Assembly (NCBI GenBank): GCA_034440235.1 | Contig: JAWXBR010000017.1 | Coordinates: forward strand, 15,311-79,310 | DNA length: 64,000 nucleotides | Direction of reading: 5' to 3' | From: JAWXBR01 sp034440235 | GTDB lineage: Bacteria > Bacteroidota > Ignavibacteria > Kapaibacteriales > Kapaibacteriaceae | Shown: one piece after another, positions 36,010-44,062 of the stretch | Position numbering within the stretch: the stretch's first letter is position 1 | Layout of the letters: the number at the start of each line of letters is the position of its first letter | Made by a program: the position numbers and the translations under genes | The notes under the pieces: generated by a model | Seen by the model: the letters and a program-made list of their open reading frames with translations, nothing else | What the model was told of the DNA's origin: nothing | The model's database searches: none

Positions 36010-37042
36010 GGGCGAAAGCCTTTGGTACGTTGCGTGGCGCAGACTTCGCAAAAATCCGGGTGCAATCTTCGGCATGACGGTGCTTGCAATTATGATTGTG
36101 ATGGCGGTGGCTGCACCAATCATTACTCCGTTCGACCCAACAACGCAGATTCTCGAATACGCAGTAAAGCCTGCTGGTTTTAGGGGTAACGTGTTATTAA
36201 AGAAGAATCCATCGGATGTAGATCAGCCTTCGATTGTTGCGGTGTCTACGTGGGAGCAACGTGGTGATACGGTGTTCTACACCGACCCAGCAGGTCAGCC
36301 GTACAAGGTTGCTGTGTCGGCGTTGCAAGGCACAAGCGCAAGCGACTGGCATGAAGAGCCGCTGTTTCTGTTGGGCACCGATCGGTTCGGACGCGACATG
36401 TTTAGTCGGCTCGTGTACGGTATGCGCGTATCGTTAAGTGTTGGTCTTATCGCAGAATCGATTGCGTTGTCGATTGGCATTCTGCTCGGCTCGTTGGCGG
36501 GCTTCTATAGAGGATGGATAGACGACGTTATCATGTGGCTTGTAAATGTTGTGTGGTCGTTCCCGACAATTCTTCTCGTCATTGCATTCAGCGTCATCCT
36601 CGGCAAAGGTTATTGGCAAACGTTTGTTGCCATTGGATTATCGTCGTGGGTAGACATTGCACGTATCGTGCGAGGTCAGTTCTTCTCTATCCGCGAACAG
36701 GAATACGTCGAAGCAACACGAGCGTTGGGTTTCGGTTCGATGCGTACGATTTTTAGGCACATGCTTCCGAATGCCGCCGGACCAATTATTGTGTTATCGA
36801 CGGCTGGGTTTGCAACGGCCATTATTGCCGAAGCATCACTTTCGTTCATAGGCCTTGGCGTTCAGCCCCCTACCCCATCATGGGGTCAGATGATTAAAGA
36901 CGGTTACGGCTACATCGCTCTAGGTACTAATTGGGGAATGACAGTCTTCCCGAGTATCGCCATGGCGCTTGCGGTGTTGTCGCTGAATTTGTTTGGTGAC
37001 GGACTTCGCGACGCACTCGACCCGAAGACAACACAGCGATGA
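35981..37042 (+). CDS. Peptide/nickel-type ABC transporter permease, DppC/OppC family
   Basis: A 353-residue partner of the DppB-type permease. Membrane segments include MTVLAIMIVMAVAAPIITPF. A loop of about 90 residues carries FLLGTDRFGRDMFSRLVYGMR, the family marker. The EAA loop is YVEATRALGFGSMRTIFRHMLPNAA. The start is the fourth ATG of a 29-bp tandem array; the first ten residues are therefore repeat-derived. Its stop overlaps the start of a 17-codon micro-ORF leading to holA. Confidence 0.92.
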   Translation: MSNSGKGQEGGESLWYVAWRRLRKNPGAIFGMTVLAIMIVMAVAAPIITPFDPTTQILEYAVKPAGFRGNVLLKKNPSDVDQPSIVAVSTWEQRGDTVFYTDPAGQPYKVAVSALQGTSASDWHEEPLFLLGTDRFGRDMFSRLVYGMRVSLSVGLIAESIALSIGILLGSLAGFYRGWIDDVIMWLVNVVWSFPTILLVIAFSVILGKGYWQTFVAIGLSSWVDIARIVRGQFFSIREQEYVEATRALGFGSMRTIFRHMLPNAAGPIIVLSTAGFATAIIAEASLSFIGLGVQPPTPSWGQMIKDGYGYIALGTNWGMTVFPSIAMALAVLSLNLFGDGLRDALDPKTTQR

Positions 37043-37092
37043 GTACGGCTAATCAGTCATCATACCAGTCAACACTATCGACGCAACGATGA
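37039..37092 (+). CDS. Micro-ORF bridging dppC and holA (17 codons)
   Basis: The ATG overlaps the dppC TGA (ATGA at 37039-37042) and the TGA overlaps the holA ATG (ATGA at 37089-37092). The peptide would be MSTANQSSYQSTLSTQR, rich in Ser and Gln. Bases around both junctions are alike (cagcgATGA and caacgATGA), suggesting an old junction duplication. Confidence 0.4.
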   Translation: MSTANQSSYQSTLSTQR

Positions 37093-38150
37093 TTGATGCG
37101 ATGATTAAATCTGGTGTCTATCCGCCAGTGCTTTTGTTGTTTGGTGAAGAGGAATTACTCGTCGACGAAGCAGCGCGCAACATCTATGCTGCGGCAACTG
37201 CTGATGACTTGAGCGGCATGAATAACGACGCTCTCGAAGGCGAAGGTATGTCGCTCGACGCCATTCTCATGATCGCACGCTCGTTCCCGATGATGGGCGA
37301 CCGTCGTGTGGTGTGGGTGCGTCGGTTCGATAAAGTCATAGGAGCAAAAGATAAAAAAGGCAACGATCTTATGGCGGCGTATATGAAGTCGCCGTCCGAG
37401 TCGACGTTTCTATTGCTTACGGCGTCGCTGTCGAGCATTGACGGACTCCAGGCATCGATGCAAAAAAGTGCAGCAACAGCACAACGTAAAATCGCTGCAC
37501 AAAAGCCTCCGATCGGAGCATTGTTAAAGAGTGCGAAGTGGCACGAGTTTCCTCGCATGCGCGAAGCGCAAGTGCGTACGTGGGTACGGGCGCGGGGGAC
37601 TGCAATCGGACTCGCCATTGACGATGGCGCAATCGATTTTCTTTTGCTGCGATGTGGCACGCAACTGCGCGACCTTGCGCTCGAGCTCGACAAGCTCAAG
37701 ACGTATGTTGGCGATCGCACTGCAGCAACACTCGACGACATTAATGCGATTGTTGGTGCGGGCAAGACGTACAACATCTTCGAACTGCAACGTGCAATCG
37801 GACGTGCCGATGTATCGAATGCGTACACCATCCTCACGCGCATGATGGAAGCCGAGCGTCAGGAAATGCTCATCATCGCAATGCTCACGCGCTACTTCCT
37901 CGCACTCTTCAAGCTCACCGACCTGCGAGGTTCTACCGACCGCGCAGACGTTGCAAAGCGCGCAGGCATCCCCATGTTTGCCGTCGGAGATCACATGGAA
38001 GCACTCGACCGACTTGGCGCGGCGCGTGTCGAACGCGCCCTTATGCTGCTTGTTAAAGCCGACGCAACTATCAAGTCGTCTTCGTCCGACGCACTCACCG
38101 TACTTCAGACGGCCCTATCGCAAATCCTCGAACCCGTCACCGCTCGATAG
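37089..38150 (+). CDS. holA: DNA polymerase III delta subunit
   Basis: Clamp-loader subunit that opens the sliding clamp. The 353 residues fit HolA: the N-terminal YPPVLLLFGEEELLVDEAARN, FPMMGDRRVVWVRRFDK, and the helical domain GTQLRDLALELDKLKTYVGD followed by KTYNIFELQRAIGRADVSNA. The start overlaps the stop of a micro-ORF after dppC. The end is partly duplicated just downstream: the coding end PVTAR reappears as PVTAP in a micro-ORF. Confidence 0.9.
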   Translation: MIDAMIKSGVYPPVLLLFGEEELLVDEAARNIYAAATADDLSGMNNDALEGEGMSLDAILMIARSFPMMGDRRVVWVRRFDKVIGAKDKKGNDLMAAYMKSPSESTFLLLTASLSSIDGLQASMQKSAATAQRKIAAQKPPIGALLKSAKWHEFPRMREAQVRTWVRARGTAIGLAIDDGAIDFLLLRCGTQLRDLALELDKLKTYVGDRTAATLDDINAIVGAGKTYNIFELQRAIGRADVSNAYTILTRMMEAERQEMLIIAMLTRYFLALFKLTDLRGSTDRADVAKRAGIPMFAVGDHMEALDRLGAARVERALMLLVKADATIKSSSSDALTVLQTALSQILEPVTAR

Positions 38151-38223
38151 GCATGTGCATACTCGAATAGATCGCGGCGCCATAGACATGTGCATACTCG
38201 GACCGGTCACCGCGCCATAGGCA
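38134..38223 (+). repeat. 35-bp tandem repeat (2.5 copies) over the holA stop, with two micro-ORFs
   Basis: Units start at 38134, 38169 and 38204 (partial). They hold ATGs at 38153 and 38188. The first opens MCILE, two bases after the holA TAG; the second opens MCILGPVTAP, two bases after another TAG. The end of the second peptide copies the holA C-terminus. The second stop is 22 bp before the NTF2-like start. Confidence 0.7.
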
Positions 38224-38228
38224 GACGT

Positions 38229-38236
38229 ATATTTGC
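38229..38236 (+). promoter_or_regulatory. -7 box (TATATTTG) for the NTF2-like gene
   Basis: TATATTTG ends 6 bp before the ATG at 38243, predicting a near-leaderless internal transcript in addition to any read-through from holA. Confidence 0.45.
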
Positions 38237-38242
38237 TGCGTG

Positions 38243-38602
38243 ATGCCACTGCAAGAAGATCGCACGCCGTTATGGTGCGCGCAAGAACAACTCGAAGCGT
38301 ACAACTCTCGCGACATCGAACGCTTTGCGAACGTTTATGCAGATGACGTAGAACTCATCGACCTGGCAACACACACCATTTTTTGTAAGGGTCTTGATGC
38401 GCTGCGCGATCGTTATGGGGCATTGTTTGCATCACGTCCCGACCTTCATTGTACACTCACCCAACGCATGAACTGTCCGCCATTTGTTATCGACGAAGAA
38501 CTTGTTACCGGACACACCGACAGCACCATTCACGCTATTGCCATCTATGAAGTCGCCGATGGCTACATCCAACGCGCATGGTTCGTAAAGGAACGTGCAT
38601 GA
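38243..38602 (+). CDS. NTF2-like / SnoaL-like small protein
   Basis: 119 residues with the NTF2 fold pattern: EDRTPLWCAQEQLEAYNSRDIERFANVYADDVELIDL, then GLDALRDRYGALFASRPDLH and ELVTGHTDSTIHAIAIYEVADGYIQRAWFV. Family members are small-molecule enzymes or binding proteins; the ligand is unknown. The ATG at 38243 is preferred over the overlapping GTG at 38240. The stop overlaps the start of a 12-codon micro-ORF (ATGA). Confidence 0.75.
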   Translation: MPLQEDRTPLWCAQEQLEAYNSRDIERFANVYADDVELIDLATHTIFCKGLDALRDRYGALFASRPDLHCTLTQRMNCPPFVIDEELVTGHTDSTIHAIAIYEVADGYIQRAWFVKERA

Positions 38603-38637
38603 CGCCTCGACTTCAGATGTGCAAGGAACGTGGATGA
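38599..38637 (+). CDS. Micro-ORF bridging the NTF2-like and PHP genes (12 codons)
   Basis: The ATG overlaps the TGA of the NTF2-like gene and the TGA overlaps the PHP ATG at 38634. The peptide would be MTPRLQMCKERG. Both junctions sit in copies of a 16-bp repeat (AAGGAACGTGCATGAC and AAGGAACGTGGATGAC) 36 bp apart, with AAGGA suitably placed before each ATG. Confidence 0.4.
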   Translation: MTPRLQMCKERG

Positions 38638-39515
38638 CCAACGATCACGTTCAGATTTATGCTGACATGCATTGTCATACGACATGTTCAGACGGACGTC
38701 TTACGCCGTATGAACTTATCGACAAGGCAGAGAAGGCCGGAATCCAGTGCCTAGCAATTACAGACCACGATTGCATAGACGCCCATCATATTCTGAAAGC
38801 CGATGGATACAACGGTCCGGTGCGAGTTATCACCGGCATCGAAATCTCCTGTTATGAAAACGGACGCGAAGTGCATCTCCTTGGGTATCACGTCAGTCCA
38901 GAAAACAAGCGCCTCGCAGAACTCTCGAAAGAATTTCGTCTCGACCGCGAACGTCGCGCACGTGAAATGGTCGCCCGTCTGCATCGCATTAATGTAAACA
39001 TATCGTATGCCGAAATCGAAGACGCTGCTGGCAAGGCACCCATCGGCAGACCACACGTTGCAAATGTGTTAGTACGCCGAGGTTTTGTGCCCTCTATTCA
39101 AAAAGCCTTCGACACGTACCTCGACACCGGACGTCCGGGTTATGTGGCTCGCTCCCCCTACGCCGTAAAAGACGCCGTCGATCTCATCCATGGCGCAGGT
39201 GGCGTGGCATCGGTTGCACATCCGTCGAAGACATACACCGACCCGCGTCTTTTTCTTTCGTTGATGTCCACCGGACTCGATGGTATAGAAGTTTATCATC
39301 CGTCACACTGGCACGTCACACGCGAATACTATCGCGTGCTCGCCATTCAACACGGCCTCTTAATTACAGGCGGTTCTGACTACCATGGCACACGCGATTA
39401 CGATGAACGCAACTTTGGCATTTTTGGCGTTACTGTCGAGCTCTTCGAAACAATCGAACAACGTTCAAAAAACATGCGCATTCAAAACAGTCAGCCTCAG
39501 CCCCTTACAGACTAA
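38634..39515 (+). CDS. PHP-domain phosphoesterase
   Basis: Metal-dependent phosphoesterase of the YciV/TrpH type. Metal ligands are in ADMHCHTTCSDG and CLAITDHDCIDAH; further motifs are VITGIEISCYENGREVHLLGY, HGAGGVASVAHPSKT and ITGGSDYHGTRDYDERNFG. Related proteins hydrolyse 3',5'-nucleoside bisphosphate or short RNA; the substrate here is not known. The ATG at 38634 has AAGGA 10 bp upstream and overlaps the stop of the preceding micro-ORF. The in-frame GTG at 38595 is less likely. Confidence 0.85.
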   Translation: MTNDHVQIYADMHCHTTCSDGRLTPYELIDKAEKAGIQCLAITDHDCIDAHHILKADGYNGPVRVITGIEISCYENGREVHLLGYHVSPENKRLAELSKEFRLDRERRAREMVARLHRINVNISYAEIEDAAGKAPIGRPHVANVLVRRGFVPSIQKAFDTYLDTGRPGYVARSPYAVKDAVDLIHGAGGVASVAHPSKTYTDPRLFLSLMSTGLDGIEVYHPSHWHVTREYYRVLAIQHGLLITGGSDYHGTRDYDERNFGIFGVTVELFETIEQRSKNMRIQNSQPQPLTD

Positions 39516-39528
39516 AGCCCCTTACGTT

Positions 39529-40020
39529 ATGAGTACTTCTGGCGCACCTGCATATACCGACAAGCCCGATGGCAGCAGCAGGCGCATTGGCATCGTGGCT
39601 GCTTCGTGGCATAACGACATCGTTCAAATACTTATCGACGGGTGCCGTGATTGCCTCCTTAGGCACGGTGTACACGAGAACGACATTGTTATCGTTCGTT
39701 GTCCCGGCACGTTCGAGATTCCCCTCACCGCAGCCTACATGGCCGATACCGGAGAGTATCACGCCATCGTTACGCTCGGTGTTGTTGTGCAAGGTGAGAC
39801 CCCGCATTTCGGCTTTATTGCTGGCTCGGCGGTGGATGCACTTCAGAAAGTCGGTCTCGACAGTGGCGTTCCTTGTGTATTTGGCGTGTTAACTGTCAAC
39901 ACCATCGAACAGGCATGGGAGCGGGCAGGGGGCGTGCACGGCCACAAAGGGGCTGAAGCCGCTGAAGTGGCGTTGAGAATGGCGCAGATTATCGACGATT
40001 TGACCGATGCATCTGAATAG
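39529..40020 (+). CDS. ribH: 6,7-dimethyl-8-ribityllumazine synthase
   Basis: Condenses the RibB and RibD pathway products to the riboflavin precursor. From the ATG at 39529 the protein has 163 residues, a normal length. Motifs: RIGIVAASWHNDIVQILIDG, VRCPGTFEIPLTAAYMA, ALGVVVQGETPHFGFI-type sequence (here TLGVVVQGETPHFGFIAG) and VPCVFGVLTVNTIEQAWERA. The usual catalytic HFD box is read HFG. It starts 13 bp after the PHP gene; the spacer repeats the AGCCCCTTAC found at the PHP end. Confidence 0.93.
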   Translation: MSTSGAPAYTDKPDGSSRRIGIVAASWHNDIVQILIDGCRDCLLRHGVHENDIVIVRCPGTFEIPLTAAYMADTGEYHAIVTLGVVVQGETPHFGFIAGSAVDALQKVGLDSGVPCVFGVLTVNTIEQAWERAGGVHGHKGAEAAEVALRMAQIIDDLTDASE

Positions 40021-40054
40021 AAGACGTTATTTGACGCAACAATTAGGATAGTAC

Positions 40055-42322
40055 ATGCTGCACCAGAATCTCTGGTTCCGAATATCGTTTGCGGCGGCAA
40101 TTGCTGTGATAACGATGGTTGCATTTGTAGCGGCCGTAGGTGTTGGTGCTGCTACCGCAACAGCGCAGAGCGTTCAGGTAAGCAACTGGCGCACATACTC
40201 GTCGATGCGTGCCGTTGCTGCGGCCGATGTCGACAGCAAGGGACGCATTTGGGCCGCCACTTCGGGTGGAGTGTTCGTGTACGACCAGGCCAACGATACC
40301 GTTATCGAGTTTCGGAATATTGGTGCGTTGTTGTCCTTAGATGTCACCTCGGTCCTTTGTGATCGAAGCAATACACGCGTGTTTGTTGGTTGCAGTGACG
40401 GCGGATTACATGTAGTTACCGAAGACCTAGTCTGGACGGCAATTACAGACATTAGACGTGCAACGCAATACCCACGACGAGCCATTAACGACTTTGCCCT
40501 CGATGGGTCGACACTGTACATGGCCACTGGGTTCGGCGTTGTTTCGTACGATGTCGACAGGAATGTTTTTATCGAGACTGTAGACCGCATTGCTACGATG
40601 GGTGCGAAGACATCGGTACACGGCATTACAATGTTTCAGGACTCAATCTGGCTAGCAACCGATTCTGGTGTTGCCGTTGCTGCGAAAAACGTTCCGACGT
40701 TGCGACTGCCTTCGGTTTGGACGTCGCTTTCGACCGCAGCAGGACTGCCACGTGCGAGTGTGACGGGAGTACGAGCAAACGCAACGAACATCTTTGTGTC
40801 TGTCGGCAACGGAGTATTTAAGGCCGACGGTCACACATTTTCGCTGTTGTACGGCTCGTCCGATCCAATTCTTTCTCTGGCATCGATCAATGGCGAGCTC
40901 ACGTTCTCCGACAAGAAAGAAGTTCGTACGCTCGACGCAGCATTGCCTGTTACATGGCCGGGTCCGCTCGTCGGCCACACAGCTCTAATGCTAAACAATG
41001 TTATGTCTCACGTCGCCTTTGTGCAGGATAAATCGATTGCCATTTGGCAGAACAATGTATTAACACCAGTCGAAGTCAACTCCCCCATCTCGAATCAGTT
41101 CGCAAATCTTGCAATGGATACAGATGGTGGATTATGGGTAGCTACTGATGTCGATCCGCCGCGCACCGGCGTTGGTGTTGCGTACTTCAATGGTTCGGTA
41201 TGGCGAAACTTTACGTCGCAAACGGACGACGCCATAAAGACCAATGCCTGTTATCGTGTATCGGCCCTAGCCGACGGAACAGTATGGATAGGCACGTGGG
41301 GTTCGGGCGCAGTTCGCGCTGTGCGCAACAATGGTGCAGTAGAACTAACGCGTTTTACAAGCAGCAACTCAAGCCTTGTAGGAATTGCTGTCGACAACAA
41401 CTACGTACTTGTTGGTGATGTTGCTCTTGATAGAAACGGCAATACGTGCCTTGTAAACGAGCAGTCGGGCACAAAACTCATGGCGACGATTCGCACAGAT
41501 GGCAGTGGAACATCATTTGAGAATTGTAGCGATCCGAGAAACAACTTCTACCGATCGATTGCAGTAGACGGTGCCGGGAATAAATGGATAGGCAGCCCCT
41601 TCGCCAATGGTATTGTCGTTGTGAACGACGACCTCTGCAACATCGTTCGCTCAAGCAACACGCAGCTTCCGGATAACACCGTAAACGCAGTACGTGTAGA
41701 TCGGTTGGGCGCAATGTGGATTGGCACCATAAAAGGTGTTGCGGTAATCTCGGGTCCGTCGGCAATTACCAACACCTCGATTCCATTTCTACGACGCATA
41801 ACAGCACTAACAACCGTTGTCGTAAACGACATTGCCGTTGATGCACTCAATTACAAATGGATTGCAACAACGGGTGGTGTGTTTGTGCTGAACGAAGACG
41901 GTACCGAAGTACTTGCAACCATCACCGCAGCAAACTCTCCGCTCCTCGATGATAATGTCCGTTCGGTTGTCGTGGATGATAAAACTGGCACTGCGTTCTT
42001 TGGTACAAGTGTCGGACTCTCTACCGCGCGGACACAAAGTATACGTCCGGTAGAAACCTACGCCCTCTCCTTCTCGCCCCAACCATACCGTCCGTCGCAA
42101 TCTGGTGCTCTCACCATCGACGGCCTTGCAGCCGACTCTGACGTACGCATCATGACAATCGACGGCGCTCTTGTCGCAGCTCTTCAAAGCCGAGGCAGGC
42201 AAGCCTTATGGGACGGCACAGACGTTCAAGGCCGTTTCGTTACACCAGGCGTGTACGTCGTACATGTCGTTAGCGCTTCGTCGAAAGAGTCAGCAGCGGG
42301 CAAGATCGTCGTTACGCGATAG
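40055..42322 (+). CDS. Secreted two-component-regulator-type beta-propeller protein with T9SS sorting domain
   Basis: The signal peptide ends in GVGAATATAQS. The 755 residues contain many propeller blades of the DxxGxIWxATxGGVFVYD type (DSKGRIWAATSGGVFVYDQA, DTDGGLWVATDVDP, DRLGAMWIGTIKGVAVISG, DALNYKWIATTGGVFVLNED). The last 90 residues (SPQPYRPSQSGALTIDGL to YVVHVVSASS) form a FlgD-like/T9SS type-A sorting domain. It is probably a cell-surface protein; no kinase or regulator domain is fused, so a signalling role is not supported. Confidence 0.82.
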   Translation: MLHQNLWFRISFAAAIAVITMVAFVAAVGVGAATATAQSVQVSNWRTYSSMRAVAAADVDSKGRIWAATSGGVFVYDQANDTVIEFRNIGALLSLDVTSVLCDRSNTRVFVGCSDGGLHVVTEDLVWTAITDIRRATQYPRRAINDFALDGSTLYMATGFGVVSYDVDRNVFIETVDRIATMGAKTSVHGITMFQDSIWLATDSGVAVAAKNVPTLRLPSVWTSLSTAAGLPRASVTGVRANATNIFVSVGNGVFKADGHTFSLLYGSSDPILSLASINGELTFSDKKEVRTLDAALPVTWPGPLVGHTALMLNNVMSHVAFVQDKSIAIWQNNVLTPVEVNSPISNQFANLAMDTDGGLWVATDVDPPRTGVGVAYFNGSVWRNFTSQTDDAIKTNACYRVSALADGTVWIGTWGSGAVRAVRNNGAVELTRFTSSNSSLVGIAVDNNYVLVGDVALDRNGNTCLVNEQSGTKLMATIRTDGSGTSFENCSDPRNNFYRSIAVDGAGNKWIGSPFANGIVVVNDDLCNIVRSSNTQLPDNTVNAVRVDRLGAMWIGTIKGVAVISGPSAITNTSIPFLRRITALTTVVVNDIAVDALNYKWIATTGGVFVLNEDGTEVLATITAANSPLLDDNVRSVVVDDKTGTAFFGTSVGLSTARTQSIRPVETYALSFSPQPYRPSQSGALTIDGLAADSDVRIMTIDGALVAALQSRGRQALWDGTDVQGRFVTPGVYVVHVVSASSKESAAGKIVVTR

Positions 42323-42394
42323 CCGTTCCGGCATACTAACACAGCTCGTACATTTTCCGCGACCTTCTTTTTTGTCCGCCGTTTCCGATCTCCG

Positions 42395-42402
42395 TATCTT
42401 TG
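42395..42402 (+). promoter_or_regulatory. -7 box (TATCTTTG) for tRNA-Leu
   Basis: TATCTTTG ends 7 bp before the first base of the tRNA, the spacing expected if transcription starts at or just before the mature 5' end. It supports the motif as the promoter -7 element in this genome. Confidence 0.5.
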
Positions 42403-42409
42403 TTGCTCT

Positions 42410-42492
42410 GCGGAGGTGGCGAAATGGCAGACGCACTACCTTGAGGTGGTAGCGCCCGAAAGGGTGTAGGGGTTCAAGTCCCCTTCTCCGCA
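42410..42492 (+). tRNA. tRNA-Leu (anticodon GAG)
   Basis: An 83-base tRNA with a long variable arm. The 7-bp acceptor stem is GCGGAGG with TCTCCGC and discriminator A. The anticodon loop is TTGAGGT, giving GAG. The T arm GGGGTTCAAGTCCCC is canonical. CCA is not encoded. Its 3' end is the attachment site of the integrated element, and the gene is left intact. Confidence 0.96.
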
Positions 42493-42504
42493 CACAGTAG
42501 TTTT
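42472..42504 (+). repeat. attL: 33-bp direct repeat in the tRNA-Leu 3' end
   Basis: The 33 bases from the T arm through the tRNA end and 12 bp beyond are exactly repeated at 48154-48186. This is the expected crossover region of a tRNA-targeting tyrosine integrase, whose gene lies 200 bp inside. Confidence 0.9.
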
Positions 42505-42542
42505 CTAAGATTTGCAGGTCTTACGCTAAACTCTAAACAAAC

Positions 42543-42586
42543 AAGGCGCTTACGGGTTTTCTCTCGTAGGCGCTTTTGCTTTATTG
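42543..42586 (+). terminator. Rho-independent terminator after tRNA-Leu
   Basis: A 12-bp stem (42543-42554 with 42565-42576, two G-T pairs) is followed by a T-rich stretch TTTTGCTTTATT. It lies inside the element, so the element supplies a terminator to the tRNA gene it occupies. Confidence 0.65.
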
Positions 42587-42598
42587 CATAACATTTTA

Positions 42599-42650
42599 TG
42601 CCCTTACTACCCGTTTTGCCCTTACTTTGTTGCCCTTACTTGCCCTTACT
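42599..42650 (+). repeat. Four TGCCCTTACT direct repeats, candidate integrase arm sites
   Basis: Copies at 42599, 42617, 42631 and 42641. Two more are at 48093 and 48107 near attR. A 26-bp block containing two copies is identical at both ends (from 42616 and from 48092). Such repeats near both att sites fit arm-type binding sites of a tyrosine integrase. Confidence 0.6.
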
Positions 42651-42703
42651 TGTACCATTAACGGATATTGGGGTCAGTTCAGAGTAACTACGAGGGTGCT
42701 TTT

Positions 42704-44062
42704 ATGGGAATAGCGATACGGTATAGTGCCAGTTTTGAACTAGCGAATCCAAAGGGAAACAACCGCGGTTCTATTCGTGCAATCATCACACACGCAAAGC
42801 AGCGGTTACGCTTCCCGATTGGCCATGATAGGATCGAAGTAGACAAATGGGATAGCAAGGCGCAACGCGTAAAGGGCCACACTCGCAAGGCAAAGGACGC
42901 CAACGAGCGTATCGAGGAGATTCGCAGCACGGTAGATATGTGGTTCGAGCAAGACACACCCGGCCAACTGTCCGAACTTCAGTTTACACTTACGGGCAAG
43001 TACCCGAAGAGCGCAACACTCGATTCGAGCGGAACACCCGTTGCACCGGGCAAAGGCATAGAGGCATTATTCAGCGCGTACATATCAGACAAAACGAAAC
43101 CGGGTAAAAAAGTTATCAGCATTGCGACGGTTAAGGGATTCGAGACAGTACAGAAAGCGTTAGTGCAATTCGAGCAAGGTACACGTACCACCCTCTCCCC
43201 TGCCAGTTTCGCAATGAATACGCGTCAACAAGCACACGACGCAAAAGAACTAGAGCAGTCCATATCGGAGTGGCTCGCAACGCAACACGTCCGACAGGAC
43301 AAGAACAAGGGAGCGAAGGGGCTGAACGACAATACACGTTATCGTGCCATGCGGAGACTTTCAACCGTGCTAAAATGGTCAGAGGAACAGGGCATTGCCG
43401 GGGCAAACAAATTGCACACTCGATTTGCGTATGGCAAGGTTGAAGCATACGGACAAGTTGCGCTAACCGATGCAGACATAACCGCAATCGAGGCACTAGA
43501 ACTTGAACCGCAAACCCAAATGTGGCACACTCGCAATATGTTCTTGCTAGGTTGTCGAACCGGCCTTCGCGTCTCCGATTGGCACAAGGTAGACCCTAAG
43601 CGATGGAAAGAGGAACACCAAACCATACCCACAACCAAAACAGGCGGAACGGCAACCGTTGTGCATACCGACGAAGTGGTTGCAATTCTACGACTGTACG
43701 AAACGACGGGACTACCGACGTTCCTACGACCGAACAACAATGGGAATATCAATCACAACGCAAAGCTAAACTTGTGGATTAAATCGTTGTGCGCAATGGC
43801 AGGACTTACGCGTCCTACCGATAAAATCACCAAACAGAACGAACGCAAGCAAGTAACGACAGTACCCTTTTACACCTTGGTTTCGACACACACCGCACGT
43901 CGGACGTTTGTCACGCTCGCACGTCTTAGCGGCCTTTCGGACGTGCTTATTGCGATGCAATCGGGGCACGAAGACCTAGCGACACTAAAAACGTATACAA
44001 AGGCAACAGCGGATGATCTGGCGGCAATGGTAAAGGGCAACACAAAAAGGAATACGAAATGA
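42704..44062 (+). CDS. int: Tyrosine recombinase (integrase)
   Basis: 452 residues from the ATG at 42704, with GAGGG 9-13 bp upstream. The N-terminal arm-binding and SAM-like core regions precede the catalytic domain. Catalytic residues by position: R285 (GCRTGLRVSDW), K312 (TKTGGT), H396 and R399 (THTARRTF), H422 (SGHEDLATL) and Y431 (KTYTKAT), a full set. The sequence style matches integrases of Bacteroidota mobile elements. The gene reads away from the tRNA and its stop overlaps the next gene (ATGA). Confidence 0.95.
   Translation: MGIAIRYSASFELANPKGNNRGSIRAIITHAKQRLRFPIGHDRIEVDKWDSKAQRVKGHTRKAKDANERIEEIRSTVDMWFEQDTPGQLSELQFTLTGKYPKSATLDSSGTPVAPGKGIEALFSAYISDKTKPGKKVISIATVKGFETVQKALVQFEQGTRTTLSPASFAMNTRQQAHDAKELEQSISEWLATQHVRQDKNKGAKGLNDNTRYRAMRRLSTVLKWSEEQGIAGANKLHTRFAYGKVEAYGQVALTDADITAIEALELEPQTQMWHTRNMFLLGCRTGLRVSDWHKVDPKRWKEEHQTIPTTKTGGTATVVHTDEVVAILRLYETTGLPTFLRPNNNGNINHNAKLNLWIKSLCAMAGLTRPTDKITKQNERKQVTTVPFYTLVSTHTARRTFVTLARLSGLSDVLIAMQSGHEDLATLKTYTKATADDLAAMVKGNTKRNTK

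Noticed and set aside
40055..42322. Two-component signalling role for the beta-propeller protein
   Set aside because: Only propeller repeats and a sorting domain are present; no membrane segment, kinase or output domain follows.
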